From Myxococcales bacterium FL481 (GTDB taxonomy: Bacteria > Myxococcota_A > Polyangia > Nannocystales > Nannocystaceae), in contig QKPP01000114.1 in NCBI GenBank assembly GCA_006508105.1, forward strand, positions 1 to 55,575: a stretch of DNA of 55,575 bases, read 5' to 3'. This document shows positions 16,792 to 25,788 of this stretch, in pieces; within the stretch, counting starts at the first letter, position 1; each line of letters opens with the position of its first letter. The translations under genes and the position numbers were made by a program. Under the pieces are notes generated by a model. That model did no database searches. It was not told where the DNA came from and saw nothing but the letters and a program-made list of their open reading frames with translations.

Positions 16792-18489
16792 ATGCAAGAT
16801 ACGCTGCCAATCACTGAAGCCGAGCGACTCGCCGTGCTGCGGCGGTACGAGATCCTCGACACGCCGCCGGAGGACACCTTCGATCGGATCTCGGCTCTCT
16901 CTGCCCGCCTCTTCGGTACGCCAATCGCCGGGGTCTCACTCGTCGATCACGACCGGGTCTGGTTCAAATCGACGTACGGCGTCGATCTCACCGAGATCGC
17001 CCGCGATCCGGGATTGTGCAGCACCGCGATCCTGCAAACCGAAGGGGTATATCTCGTCAGCAGCGCCAAAACCGATCCGCGAACCAGCGCGCACCCCTTC
17101 GTCACCGGTGAGTTCGGTCTGCAGTTTTACGCCTCGGCCGTGCTACGTACGCCCGACGGCTATGCCCTGGGTACCCTCTTCATTCTCGACACCAAGCCCC
17201 GTCATCTCGATGCGCGCGAGCTCCAGTCGTTCGAAGACCTCGGGAACCTCGTCATGGCACAAATCGAGCACCGCGCGGCGAATCAGCAACTCGTCGCGGC
17301 GGAAACGCAAGCGCGGCGCCTTGAGGCCCGCATGCGCAAGGCCCAGAAGATGGAGAGTCTGGGTCTTTTGGCCGGCGGGATCGCGCATGACTTCAACAAT
17401 CTTCTGACCGCCATCTTGGGGAACACCGACTTGGCCCGGGCCCACCTGACAGAGGATTCTCCGGCGCAAGGCAGCCTCGAGCGAGTGGATGCGGCGGCCC
17501 GACGCGCGGCCGCGTTGTGCCGAGAGATGCTCGCGTTCGCCGGTCGCGGACGCATCGACCTGTGTAACGTCGACCTCAACGAGGTCGTCAACGATCTTCG
17601 CCGCATCCTCGACGCGTCCTTGCCCAAAAAGGCCGAGCTGGTATTGGATCTAGATACCGGATGCTCGCTGCTGCGAGCGGATGCCAGCCAAATGGGCCAG
17701 GTCGTGATGAACCTGCTGCTCAACGCCGCCGAGGCCCTCGAAGACGCACCGGGACGGATCACCGTGCGCACCCGCGACCGGGTCTGCACCGCCGAGGAAC
17801 TCGCGGCGAGCTACCTCGGCGACGAGCTGCCCGCCGGTCGCTACGTCGAGCTGGCGGTCACCGACACCGGCTGCGGAATGACCGAAGATACGCTCGAGCG
17901 GCTCTTCGACCCATTCTTTTCCACCAAGTTCGCCGGGCGAGGGCTCGGCTTGGCCGCGGTCCTCGGCGTCGTCCGACGCCACAAAGGAGCGATATCCGTA
18001 CGCAGCGAATCCGGGCGAGGCACGGAGTTTCGCGTGTTGTACCCCGCGATCGAGCGGGCACGACGACCTCGCACGGAGCCCAAGCGAGCCAGCGAGGCCG
18101 CCCCATCATGCCCCGTCCGCTCGAAACTCGTCTTGCTGGTCGACGACGAAGAGATCGTCCGCGACGTCGGAACGCAGATGCTCGAACGCGCTGGGGTAGC
18201 GGTGGTCACCGCTGCCGACGGGATCGAGGCCATCGAGCGTCTCCGCGAATTCGGCGACGAGGTGGCGTGTGTCCTGTTGGATCTGACGATGCCGCGCATG
18301 GACGGCGTGGAAGCATTTCACGAGCTTCGGGCACTGCGCCCGGACCTTCCCATCGTCTTGTCGACAGGCCACGCGGAGGAACAACTCATGGCCAAACTGC
18401 AAGACGCAAGTGTCGACGGTTTCATCGGCAAGCCGTACGTCTACTCGGACTTGATGCAACGCATCAGCCACGTTCTGGGCGCGAACTGA
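16792..18489 (+). CDS. Hybrid sensor histidine kinase (GAF-HisKA-HATPase-REC)
   Basis: 565 aa from ATG 16792; the longer upstream frame overlaps the aldolase gene and is not conserved in style. Residues ~10-160 are a GAF domain (RRYEILDTPPEDTFDRI, GVSLVDHDRVWFKSTYGVDL). A coiled linker leads to HisKA with phospho-His199 in AGGIAHDFNNLLTAI. HATPase follows (NLLLNAAEAL, VTDTGCGM, DPFFSTKFAGRGLGLAAVLG). The C-terminal receiver has DDEE and phospho-Asp497 in VLLDLTMPRMDG, with Lys in FIGKPY. No membrane segment, so a cytoplasmic sensor. Output partner not encoded nearby. Confidence 0.92.
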   Translation: MQDTLPITEAERLAVLRRYEILDTPPEDTFDRISALSARLFGTPIAGVSLVDHDRVWFKSTYGVDLTEIARDPGLCSTAILQTEGVYLVSSAKTDPRTSAHPFVTGEFGLQFYASAVLRTPDGYALGTLFILDTKPRHLDARELQSFEDLGNLVMAQIEHRAANQQLVAAETQARRLEARMRKAQKMESLGLLAGGIAHDFNNLLTAILGNTDLARAHLTEDSPAQGSLERVDAAARRAAALCREMLAFAGRGRIDLCNVDLNEVVNDLRRILDASLPKKAELVLDLDTGCSLLRADASQMGQVVMNLLLNAAEALEDAPGRITVRTRDRVCTAEELAASYLGDELPAGRYVELAVTDTGCGMTEDTLERLFDPFFSTKFAGRGLGLAAVLGVVRRHKGAISVRSESGRGTEFRVLYPAIERARRPRTEPKRASEAAPSCPVRSKLVLLVDDEEIVRDVGTQMLERAGVAVVTAADGIEAIERLREFGDEVACVLLDLTMPRMDGVEAFHELRALRPDLPIVLSTGHAEEQLMAKLQDASVDGFIGKPYVYSDLMQRISHVLGAN

Positions 18490-18620
18490 ACTAGCCGCCG
18501 CGCTTCCGAGACCGGCCGACGTGGCCGCACCCCGTCGCGGCCCGGTCAGCGCGCGGCCGGGCCGAGCCGATCGCACGGCGGTCGTCGATCGACGAGACGA
18601 CCAGCCGGGGCGGACGGCAC

Positions 18621-19112
18621 CTACGCTGCGGCTCGCCGAGGGCGACTCGGGATGGTGTCGGCCGCGGGTCCCACCGTGCGTCGCGGTGCCACCCACCGCA
18701 GCACGCAGTGCGGCTCGTCGTGGTCAGGCTCGTCGCCAGCCGGCATCTTTGCCGTTTGCAGCCCGGTGAACATCTCGTGCAAATCGGCCACGCAACGCTG
18801 CGGCACGGCCACCAGCGCGACCGAAATGCCCGCGCAGGCGAGGTCCCGGAGGTACTCCAGCAGTCCGACCGCGCGAGCGGTGGCAAACGCCACCTCGCCG
18901 AAGAACTCCACTCGCCAACGCCGCGCCTGAGGCCAGCGAGCGAACGCTCGTTCCAAATCCCCGTGCGCCGCCGACGACGAGTTGGCACGCAACGCCGGGA
19001 CGTACACCGATACGGTTTCGCCGTCTCCCGTCGCCCACAGCAGGTCGAGCGGCACGGCCTCGACCGACGTCAAGGGTGGACCAGCGAAGGAGAATGCGGT
19101 GACGGCAGACAC
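18621..19112 (-). CDS. STAS-like hypothetical protein
   Basis: 163 aa from GTG 19112, chosen over the ATG at 19292 because that ATG would share the CATG tetranucleotide with the exonuclease start and would add a compositionally odd N-terminus. The core (RWRVEFFGEVAFATARAVGLLEYLRDLACAGISVALVAVPQRCVADLHEMFTGL) has a beta-helix alternation like STAS/anti-anti-sigma domains, but no conserved phospho-Ser motif is evident. Codon third positions are G/C-biased, which supports coding. Function unknown. Confidence 0.6.
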   Translation of the reverse strand: MSAVTAFSFAGPPLTSVEAVPLDLLWATGDGETVSVYVPALRANSSSAAHGDLERAFARWPQARRWRVEFFGEVAFATARAVGLLEYLRDLACAGISVALVAVPQRCVADLHEMFTGLQTAKMPAGDEPDHDEPHCVLRWVAPRRTVGPAADTIPSRPRRAAA

Positions 19113-19290
19113 TCGGTGAGCTTCGTCGTCTCCGGCCGCGTTCTTCAGCTCGGCGGTGCCCGGCGGGCCGGCGAACCGAGGCGCCGCCGCCGTTGCTCGA
19201 CGACCGGACCAGGTCGGCGCGAACCGACCGCAGCTGGTCCCCCGCAGCTGGTGGTTGGCAAGGCGAGGCGAGCACGCTAGTGCCGAGGTC

Positions 19291-20175
19291 ATGCCCGCAC
19301 GCCTTCACGTGGTCGATGGCACCTACGAACTGTTCCGCGCCCACTACTCGAAGCGACCGCGGCACGCGACCCCGCGAGGGCGCCCGGCGAAAGCGACGGT
19401 CGGGTTGGTCAGCTCCTTGCTCGCGTTGCTCGGGGACGCCTCGGAGGCGGTGACGCACATCGCCGTTGCGTTCGACCATCCGATCGAATCGTTTCGCAAC
19501 GATCTGTTCGCGGGCTACAAGACCGGAGCCGGGATCGACCCAGAACTCGCCGACCAGTTCGACGACGCGGAGGCAGCCGTCGCCGCGCTCGGAATCGTCG
19601 TATGGCCGATGGACCGGTGGGAGGCCGACGACGCCCTCGCCACGGCCGCCGCCCGCTGGCGCGACGATGTCGAGCAGATACGCATCCTCTCTCCCGACAA
19701 GGACCTCGGCCAGTGCATCGTCTCGCAGCGCGTCGTCCTCGTCGATCGCATGCGTGGGCGAGAGATGGATGAAGCCGGCCATATCGAAGCCCGAGGCATC
19801 CATCCGACCCGCGTGCCGGACTACCTCGCGCTCGTCGGCGACTCAGCCGACGGCATCCCCGGGATCCCCGGCTTCGGCGCAAAGACGGCCACCGCCTTGC
19901 TGCGCCACTACCCGCGCCTCGATGACATCCCCGCGGATGCGGACCGCTGGGCGGTACCGGTTCGCGGGGCCCCGCGCCTGGCGGCCAACCTGCAGTCGCG
20001 CCGAGCGGACGCGCTGTTGTATCGCCGACTCGCCACCCTGGTCACCGACGTCCCGCTGCCGCAGTCACTCGATGATCTTCAGTTCGGCGGCGTGCCGCGG
20101 CCCACCTTCTCGGCGTGGGCGCGCGCCATGGGGGCTGAACGCCTGGAGTCGCGCGTCACGAGATGGGCCGAGTAA
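19291..20175 (+). CDS. 5'-3' exonuclease / flap endonuclease (FEN/PIN-like, stand-alone)
   Basis: 294 aa from ATG 19291. It resembles the 5'-nuclease domain of DNA polymerase I without the polymerase: VVDGTYELFRAHY at the start (first metal-binding Asp), AVAFDHPIESFRNDLFAGYKTG, WEADDALATAA (metal-binding Asp pair), ILSPDKDLGQCI, and the H3TH-type PDYLALVGDSADGIPGIPGFGAKTATALL. Predicted to cut 5' flaps or degrade 5' ends in repair or RNA-primer removal. Short for the family but with all metal ligands visible. Confidence 0.88.
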   Translation: MPARLHVVDGTYELFRAHYSKRPRHATPRGRPAKATVGLVSSLLALLGDASEAVTHIAVAFDHPIESFRNDLFAGYKTGAGIDPELADQFDDAEAAVAALGIVVWPMDRWEADDALATAAARWRDDVEQIRILSPDKDLGQCIVSQRVVLVDRMRGREMDEAGHIEARGIHPTRVPDYLALVGDSADGIPGIPGFGAKTATALLRHYPRLDDIPADADRWAVPVRGAPRLAANLQSRRADALLYRRLATLVTDVPLPQSLDDLQFGGVPRPTFSAWARAMGAERLESRVTRWAE

Positions 20176-20370
20176 CCCCCAAACCAATCAAACCTTCGCG
20201 AGCAACCGGAACCCGTTCGGTCGCTCGCCCCGCCGCCGCAGTGACCTGCGGCAACATCCACCCGCGATCAGCGGGGCCCGCGGCACTCGCCGAAGCGGCC
20301 AAGCTGAGATTGCGCGAGAGTTTCCGCACGCGCCCGGGCACGGGACCTCGCGCGCTATGCTGGCCGCGGT

Positions 20371-21294
20371 TTGCCACCCACCGCTCCCCCGATCCGGACG
20401 TCCTCACTCCAGCGCGGTATCGCCCTCGCGGTGGCGTTTGGGATCGCGAGCGTTCCGGCGTGTCACGACCCCGATCGCGACCGCGATGCTGTCGCTTCAC
20501 CCGCGACCGACGACGGACAAGACAGCGATGGAGACGGGCTGCACGACGCGGCCGAGGCGGCCCAAGGCAGCGACCCGGACGATCCGGACAGTGACGACGA
20601 TGGTCTGAACGACCTCGAGGAGTGGGAATGGGGGACCGACCCGACGGAGGTGGATAGCGACGGCGACGGCTACTGGGATGCGTGGGAGGTGGCCGAGGAC
20701 ACGGATCCCGGCGATGCCGACAGCACCATCTACGAGTGCAACTGGCCTTACTACCCCGACAAAGACTCGCTCGCCTCGTCGAGCCTCGCAGGCCACGCCG
20801 CGGGCGGTGAGCCGATGGCACGCTTCTCTGGTCAGGACCCGTGCGGCCAACAGCTGGACTTGTTCGACCTCGCCGGTCACGACAAACCAGTGGTGATCGA
20901 AATCGCGGCCGTCTGGTGCGGATGGTGCCACGAACTGGCGAGACTTGTCGGCGGGCGACCGAGCGAACTCGACCACTACCTACCCAGCTACGGCATCGAC
21001 AAAGCTCGTCTGGTGCGAGCGATCGAGGACGAAGAGCTGTACTGGGTCACCATCTTGTCGCAAAACGACGACGGCAACCCGGCCGAGGCCAGAGACCTCG
21101 CCCAATGGAGCGCGGACCATCCCAATGACCACGTCGCGTTGCTGCTCGATGAGTCCAACGCGTACTTCGGCTACATCGGCGGCTCCTCCCTGCCGCGACT
21201 GGTCTGGGCCGACGACGACATGGTCTGCCAGAGCCAACGGGCCGGGGGCTACCTGCAGGTCATTGCCGACGTCCTCAGCACCCTTGATGACTGA
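20371..21294 (+). CDS. Lipoprotein with calcium-binding (thrombospondin-3-type) repeats and thioredoxin-like domain
   Basis: 307 aa from TTG 20371; the start is uncertain. The N-terminus has Arg then a hydrophobic run ending IASVPAC, a lipobox-like site. Residues ~48-110 carry Asp-rich loops (DSDGDGLHDAAE, DSDDDGLNDLEE, DSDGDGYWDAWE) typical of TSP3/OmpA-linker calcium sites. Residues ~155-307 are a thioredoxin-like fold with the active site AAVWCGWCHELAR, and a cis-Pro-like segment SLPRLVWAD. Probably an envelope thiol-disulfide protein attached by an acidic calcium-stiffened spacer. Confidence 0.85.
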   Translation: MPPTAPPIRTSSLQRGIALAVAFGIASVPACHDPDRDRDAVASPATDDGQDSDGDGLHDAAEAAQGSDPDDPDSDDDGLNDLEEWEWGTDPTEVDSDGDGYWDAWEVAEDTDPGDADSTIYECNWPYYPDKDSLASSSLAGHAAGGEPMARFSGQDPCGQQLDLFDLAGHDKPVVIEIAAVWCGWCHELARLVGGRPSELDHYLPSYGIDKARLVRAIEDEELYWVTILSQNDDGNPAEARDLAQWSADHPNDHVALLLDESNAYFGYIGGSSLPRLVWADDDMVCQSQRAGGYLQVIADVLSTLDD

Positions 21295-21405
21295 GTCGCG
21301 GTCGGCGGCGCACTGAACCGGTGTGGGCATCGCGACACATCGGGCCCGGACCGCTCGCCACGAACAACACTCGCACCGCGCGGTTCCAGGGCCCCACGGC
21401 CTCGA

Positions 21406-22401
21406 CTACTCGCAGCAGGTCTCGAGCAGCAGGCGAGCGACAACGTAGGGATCGATGTTCGAGCAGGGACGCCGGTCCTCCAGGTATCCCTTACCCGCCC
21501 GGTCGACGGCCAACGGGATGCGGATCGACGCTCCCCGATCGCCCACGCCGTAGCGAAACTCCTTGTACGAGCAGGTTTCATGCGCGCCGGTCAGTCGCTG
21601 CTCAATCCCGTGGCCGTAGCCCGCGAGGTGGGCGTCGACGCGTTCGCCCAGCTTCTCGCACGCCGCGGTGATGACGTCGATCCCGCCGTCGCTACGCATC
21701 GCTCGGGTCGAGAAGTTGGTGTGGCAACCCGCCCCGTTCCAGTCGCCCTTGACCGGCTTGGGATGCAGCGAGATCGATACGCCGAAGTCCTCTGCCGTTC
21801 GATAGAGCAACCAGCGCGCCACCTGGATGTGGTCGCTGACCTCCAGCGGGCCGACGGGGCCGATCTGAAATTCCCACTGGCCCGGCATCACCTCGGCGTT
21901 CACGCCCGACAGCTTGAGACCCGCCTCTAGGCAGTGATCCATATGGCGCTCGACGATCTGGCGACCGAACGCCTCGTCGGCCCCCACCCCGCAGTAAAAT
22001 GGGCCTTGCGGTGCGGGGTAGCCCCCCTTCGGCCAACCCAAGGGATCCCGCCCCTCGAACATCGTGTACTCCTGCTCCATGCCGTAAAGCGGCTCTTGGG
22101 CCGCGTGGCGCTCGGCCACCGCCCGCAAGGCGGCACGCTGATTGGTCACATGCGGTTGACCGTCCGCGCCGTAGACCTCGCACAACACGAGCAACGACCC
22201 ATCGCCGCGGATCGGATCCGGACAGGTGAATACGGGCTGCAGGACACAGTCGGAAGCGCCGCCGCGCGCTTGACCCGTGCTCGATCCGTCGAATCCCCAA
22301 ACTGGCGGTTCTTCACCCAGAGCGAGGATCTTGGTCTTGGAACGCAGTTTACTCGTCGGCTCGGTACCGTCGACCCAGATGTATTCAGCCTTGATGGACA
22401 T
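21406..22401 (-). CDS. Type II (eukaryote-like) glutamine synthetase
   Basis: 331 aa from ATG 22401, preceded by a GGAGA motif. Length and motifs match GSII and not the ~470 aa GSI: EYIWVDGTEP and KTKIL at the N-terminus, WGFDGSSTGQA, the catalytic MEQEYTMF, NAEVMPGQWEFQIGP, and GDWNGAGCHTNFST. RRPCSNIDPYVV closes it. No GSI-type adenylylation loop is visible. Ligates ammonia to glutamate using ATP. The upstream open frame to 22749 is not part of the family. Confidence 0.95.
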   Translation of the reverse strand: MSIKAEYIWVDGTEPTSKLRSKTKILALGEEPPVWGFDGSSTGQARGGASDCVLQPVFTCPDPIRGDGSLLVLCEVYGADGQPHVTNQRAALRAVAERHAAQEPLYGMEQEYTMFEGRDPLGWPKGGYPAPQGPFYCGVGADEAFGRQIVERHMDHCLEAGLKLSGVNAEVMPGQWEFQIGPVGPLEVSDHIQVARWLLYRTAEDFGVSISLHPKPVKGDWNGAGCHTNFSTRAMRSDGGIDVITAACEKLGERVDAHLAGYGHGIEQRLTGAHETCSYKEFRYGVGDRGASIRIPLAVDRAGKGYLEDRRPCSNIDPYVVARLLLETCCE

Positions 22402-22784
22402 CGATTCTCCTCTCGCTGTGGCGAGGACGGAACGACCACGGGCGGCAACGGGGAGCCAGCGCCCCCCAGAGGAAGCCGAGCCCGGTCGTCTCGCGGCGGA
22501 CCCTGCCACAGCCAGGGCCGCGGGCCCAAGGCTCAGCTGCGCGATGCGCGGGGGATCCGCGCGACGGACCGGATGTGGACGGAGTCGCCATCGCCCCCCA
22601 ACGAAGGTCACGACGCGGCCAACGCACAACGCGCGGTGCGAGTCCCGAGCTTGACCCGCCACCACGACCGATCGGGCCCTCCCTCGCACTGCGCCAAAAA
22701 CTGCCATCGTGCTGCGGGCTTGGACTCGAGCAGCCACCGCCGTCGACAAAGCCGCCTGATACCCTCTGCCGGCTTGGTGTTCTG
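22402..22784. other. Divergent intergenic region of glnII and M32 carboxypeptidase
   Basis: 383 nt with no supported gene apart from the glnII ribosome site. It must hold both divergent promoters; I see no clear boxes or operator-like palindrome. Confidence 0.4.
22404..22410 (-). promoter_or_regulatory. Ribosome binding site (GGAGAAT) of glutamine synthetase
   Basis: GGAGA on the minus strand a few nt before ATG 22401; it settles the start well inside the long open frame. Confidence 0.7.
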
Positions 22785-24272
22785 ATGAGCTATCGCCAGC
22801 TGACCGACCACTACCGCCGAATCGCCCACATTCAACACGTGGCAGCGGTCACCGCTTGGGATGAGGCCGTCAACATGCCGCCTGGTGGCGAAGCAGCGCG
22901 CGGCCAAGCCATGGCCACGGTCGCGGTGTTGCTGCACGAGTTACAAACTGACGCGCGTCTCGAAGGCTGGCTGCAATCCGCTGATCAAGAGGCACTGGGT
23001 ACGTGGGAGCGCGCGAACCTAGTGCAGATCCGCCGGGCCCTCCGGCGAGCGACGGCAGTGGCACCGGATCTGGTGCAAGCGCTATCGCTGGCCACGTCGC
23101 GCTGTGAGCAAGCGTGGCGGAAGCTACGCCCGACCAACGACTGGGAGACATTTGCCCCGCTGCTTGACGAGGTGATCGCCCGCACCCGGGAGGTGGCCCA
23201 AGCGCTGGGTGAGCGGCTCGGCGTCGACCCCTACGACGCCCTCGTTGACGAACACGAACCGGGTATGACCGCGGCGAAGATCGATCCCATCTTCGCGGAG
23301 CTCGCGTCGTTCCTGCCCGACTACATCCAGCGGGGATGCGAACGGCAGACCGGCGTCGACGTACTCCCACTCCAAGGTCCGTTTTCTCCCGCTGCACAAC
23401 GCGATCTTGGACTGCAGCTGATGCGAGCCTGCGGATTCGACTTCAACCACGGACGCCTGGACCGCAGCCACCATCCATTTTGCGGCGGCACGCCGACTGA
23501 CGTGCGCATCACCACCCGCTACGACGAAACGGATTTCCTGCCGGCGCTGATGGGCGTGCTCCATGAAACCGGCCACGCCAAGTACGAACAGGGACTGCCC
23601 CGAGGCTGGCTCGAGCAGCCGGTCGGGCACGCGCTGGGCATGGCCATGCACGAGAGTCAAAGCCTGCTGGCGGAGATGCAGCTGTGCCGCAGCGCGGCGT
23701 TTTGGCGCTTCGCCGGCCCGCTTGTACGTCAAGCGTTCGGTACCAGCGATGCCTTGTCAGACCGCAACCTCGCGGCACTGGCGACCCGCGTGGCCCCGGG
23801 CAAGATCCGAGTCGACGCCGACGAACTGACGTACCCGTGCCACGTGATCTTGCGCTACGAGATCGAAAAGGAGCTAATCGCGGGGACACTCACCGTGGCG
23901 GATATCCCGGAACGCTGGGATGAAGCCATGCGCGACTCGCTGGGCATCGACACGCGAGGCGACGTTCGCGACGGATGCATGCAGGACGTGCATTGGCCCG
24001 CGGGAGCGGTCGGTTACTTCCCCACGTATACCCTCGGGGCCCTGATCGCGGCCCAGCTGGCCGCCGCCATGAACGAGGCGATACCCGACATCGACGAGCG
24101 CCTCGCCCAGGGTGACTTTGCCCCGATGGACGCGTGGCTGCGCCAGAACGTGTGGAGCCGCGGTCGAGTCGTATCCGCCCAAACCGCGTTGGAGCAGGCG
24201 ACGGGATCTGAGCTGTCGGTCGAGCCGTTTCGAGCTCACCTCGCGCGCCGGTACCTCCACGACGGCGAATGA
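22785..24272 (+). CDS. M32-family metallocarboxypeptidase
   Basis: 495 aa from ATG 22785, the usual M32 length. N-terminus SYRQLTDHYRRIAHIQHVAAVTAWDEAVNMPPGG is typical. Zinc site HETGH in LMGVLHETGHAKYEQGLP near residue 260, followed by GMAMHESQSLLAEMQL, which supplies the third ligand region. Then DELTYPCHVILRYEIEKELI and the C-terminal QDVHWPAGAVGYFPTYTLG, all hallmark segments. Removes C-terminal residues from peptides in the cytoplasm; no signal peptide. Confidence 0.94.
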   Translation: MSYRQLTDHYRRIAHIQHVAAVTAWDEAVNMPPGGEAARGQAMATVAVLLHELQTDARLEGWLQSADQEALGTWERANLVQIRRALRRATAVAPDLVQALSLATSRCEQAWRKLRPTNDWETFAPLLDEVIARTREVAQALGERLGVDPYDALVDEHEPGMTAAKIDPIFAELASFLPDYIQRGCERQTGVDVLPLQGPFSPAAQRDLGLQLMRACGFDFNHGRLDRSHHPFCGGTPTDVRITTRYDETDFLPALMGVLHETGHAKYEQGLPRGWLEQPVGHALGMAMHESQSLLAEMQLCRSAAFWRFAGPLVRQAFGTSDALSDRNLAALATRVAPGKIRVDADELTYPCHVILRYEIEKELIAGTLTVADIPERWDEAMRDSLGIDTRGDVRDGCMQDVHWPAGAVGYFPTYTLGALIAAQLAAAMNEAIPDIDERLAQGDFAPMDAWLRQNVWSRGRVVSAQTALEQATGSELSVEPFRAHLARRYLHDGE

Positions 24273-24376
24273 TCGGGAGCGCGAACGATGGCCCGGATCC
24301 ATCGCCGGTGACACGGAAGCGAATAGGCCCGCAACGGCCCAGCGCTCCCGGCTGTGGAGGTCACCCCGTCGGCCCG

Positions 24377-25393
24377 CTAGGACAAATCGGACGCGGTACG
24401 CGGCCGTGAACCGAGCATCGTCGCATTGCTGCCGCACTCGCCGAGCTCGGACGGCGGACTCGCCAAGTCCTCGGAGCAGCCGTCGGGCACATCGTTGGGC
24501 GCACGCCCGACCTGGACGGTGGCGAGTTTCGGCACAAACGCCGCGAGGACGTACTGCCGGAACACGTAGGCCATAAACCCACCGCGCTCGACCAGCCTCG
24601 AGTCGATGTGCGGGACGATCCGCCGATGCACGGCCCAAAGCTCGCTCCAGTGGGTTCCGGGCGCCTCGTGGTGGGCCGCGTGCAGGCCGTTGTTAAACAG
24701 CAAGAAGTTGAGCCAGCGCCCCTCCCAACTCCGTGAGTGGTTGTGTTTCGACCAGGGATCGGCGTGGACATGCTGCTCGTAGTTGAACAACATGATCGTC
24801 CACAGGGCGAACAAAGCTGGGATCAGGCAAGCGCACCCCCAAAGCATGAGCCCTTGGCGCCAGCCGTGCAGGAGTACGGCCAAGGCACACAGCCCCACGT
24901 GCGCACCGGCCCACAGTACATACTGTGCGACAATGTCCCGATACATCCTCGGGTTGTTCCGTCGCGCCCGCGCAATGAAGGACTTGATCGGCTCGCTTTG
25001 CCAGTAGCTAGAGACGAAGAAGTAGGTCAGGGCCACCCAGATGCCGTGCTTTTCGGAATAGCGCCAGGTGATGGTGGCGTCGCCCGGGCGATTGACGAAC
25101 TTGTGATGGTTCTGATTGTGGGTAGGAATCCACGCGAACGTCGGGTACCCGTAGAAAATCGAGAGCGCGTTGCCAAACCACCGATTGAGTCCCCGGCTGC
25201 GAAATGTTGGGCAGTGGTTGTGGTTGTGGGCCATGACGCCGCAGCAAAGCGCGAAGTAGCAGCTCAGTGGCGCGAGAAACACGACCCACGACGGTCGGAG
25301 GTATTGCAACGCGACACACAACACCGTCAGCACGAGCCACAGAAGCGATTTGACGTCGGCGAGATGGCGCAGCATGAGTGGGGACGCTATCAC
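24377..25393 (-). CDS. Membrane fatty acid desaturase
   Basis: 338 aa. The three di-iron His boxes are present: HNHNH near residue 57, HNQNHH near residue 92, and HAAHH near residue 243. Hydrophobic helices flank them (SLLWLVLTVLCVALQYL, VVFLAPLSCYFALCC, GLCALAVLLHGW, ALFALWTIMLF). Inserts a double bond or hydroxyl into an acyl or related lipid using O2. It could instead be a carotenoid-type ketolase/hydroxylase relative, but box spacing fits FA desaturases. Start at residue 7 (MLRHLADVK) is possible. Confidence 0.88.
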   Translation of the reverse strand: MIASPLMLRHLADVKSLLWLVLTVLCVALQYLRPSWVVFLAPLSCYFALCCGVMAHNHNHCPTFRSRGLNRWFGNALSIFYGYPTFAWIPTHNQNHHKFVNRPGDATITWRYSEKHGIWVALTYFFVSSYWQSEPIKSFIARARRNNPRMYRDIVAQYVLWAGAHVGLCALAVLLHGWRQGLMLWGCACLIPALFALWTIMLFNYEQHVHADPWSKHNHSRSWEGRWLNFLLFNNGLHAAHHEAPGTHWSELWAVHRRIVPHIDSRLVERGGFMAYVFRQYVLAAFVPKLATVQVGRAPNDVPDGCSEDLASPPSELGECGSNATMLGSRPRTASDLS

Positions 25394-25788
25394 GACCGCC
25401 GCGTCCCGCCGGGCCGCGGGACGTCCGGGAGACGGCGCAACCTCAGCGGGGGCACGATGGCAACCAGCGCGCCCCGGCCCCCCGCCTGAGCCGCGCTGGA
25501 CCGCGGCCTCGCCGGGCGTGGGAGGCCGGCCTCACCGATCCCCACTCGCAGAGCCGTGGGGATCGTTTGCCGCGGTCGACCGCCCCGGCCCCGCGGGCCA
25601 AACCTCGCCGCTGATCGCGCGGGAGCGCCCCGCCCCGTCGACGAGTCCGCCGGTCCCGACTCACGGACGCGGCGCACTGGCGACGCGCCTCCCGCCGGAC
25701 CGGTGGCGACGTTCAACCGCGCGACTCGCCGCGACCGAGCGCACCGCCCGAGCCGAGCACGAAGCGCCCCCGCTGCTAGGGTGAGCCC
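25394..25788. other. Intergenic, no supported gene
   Basis: 395 nt of very GC-rich sequence between the divergent desaturase and sirtuin genes. Only Arg/Pro/Ala shadow frames are present. Confidence 0.4.
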
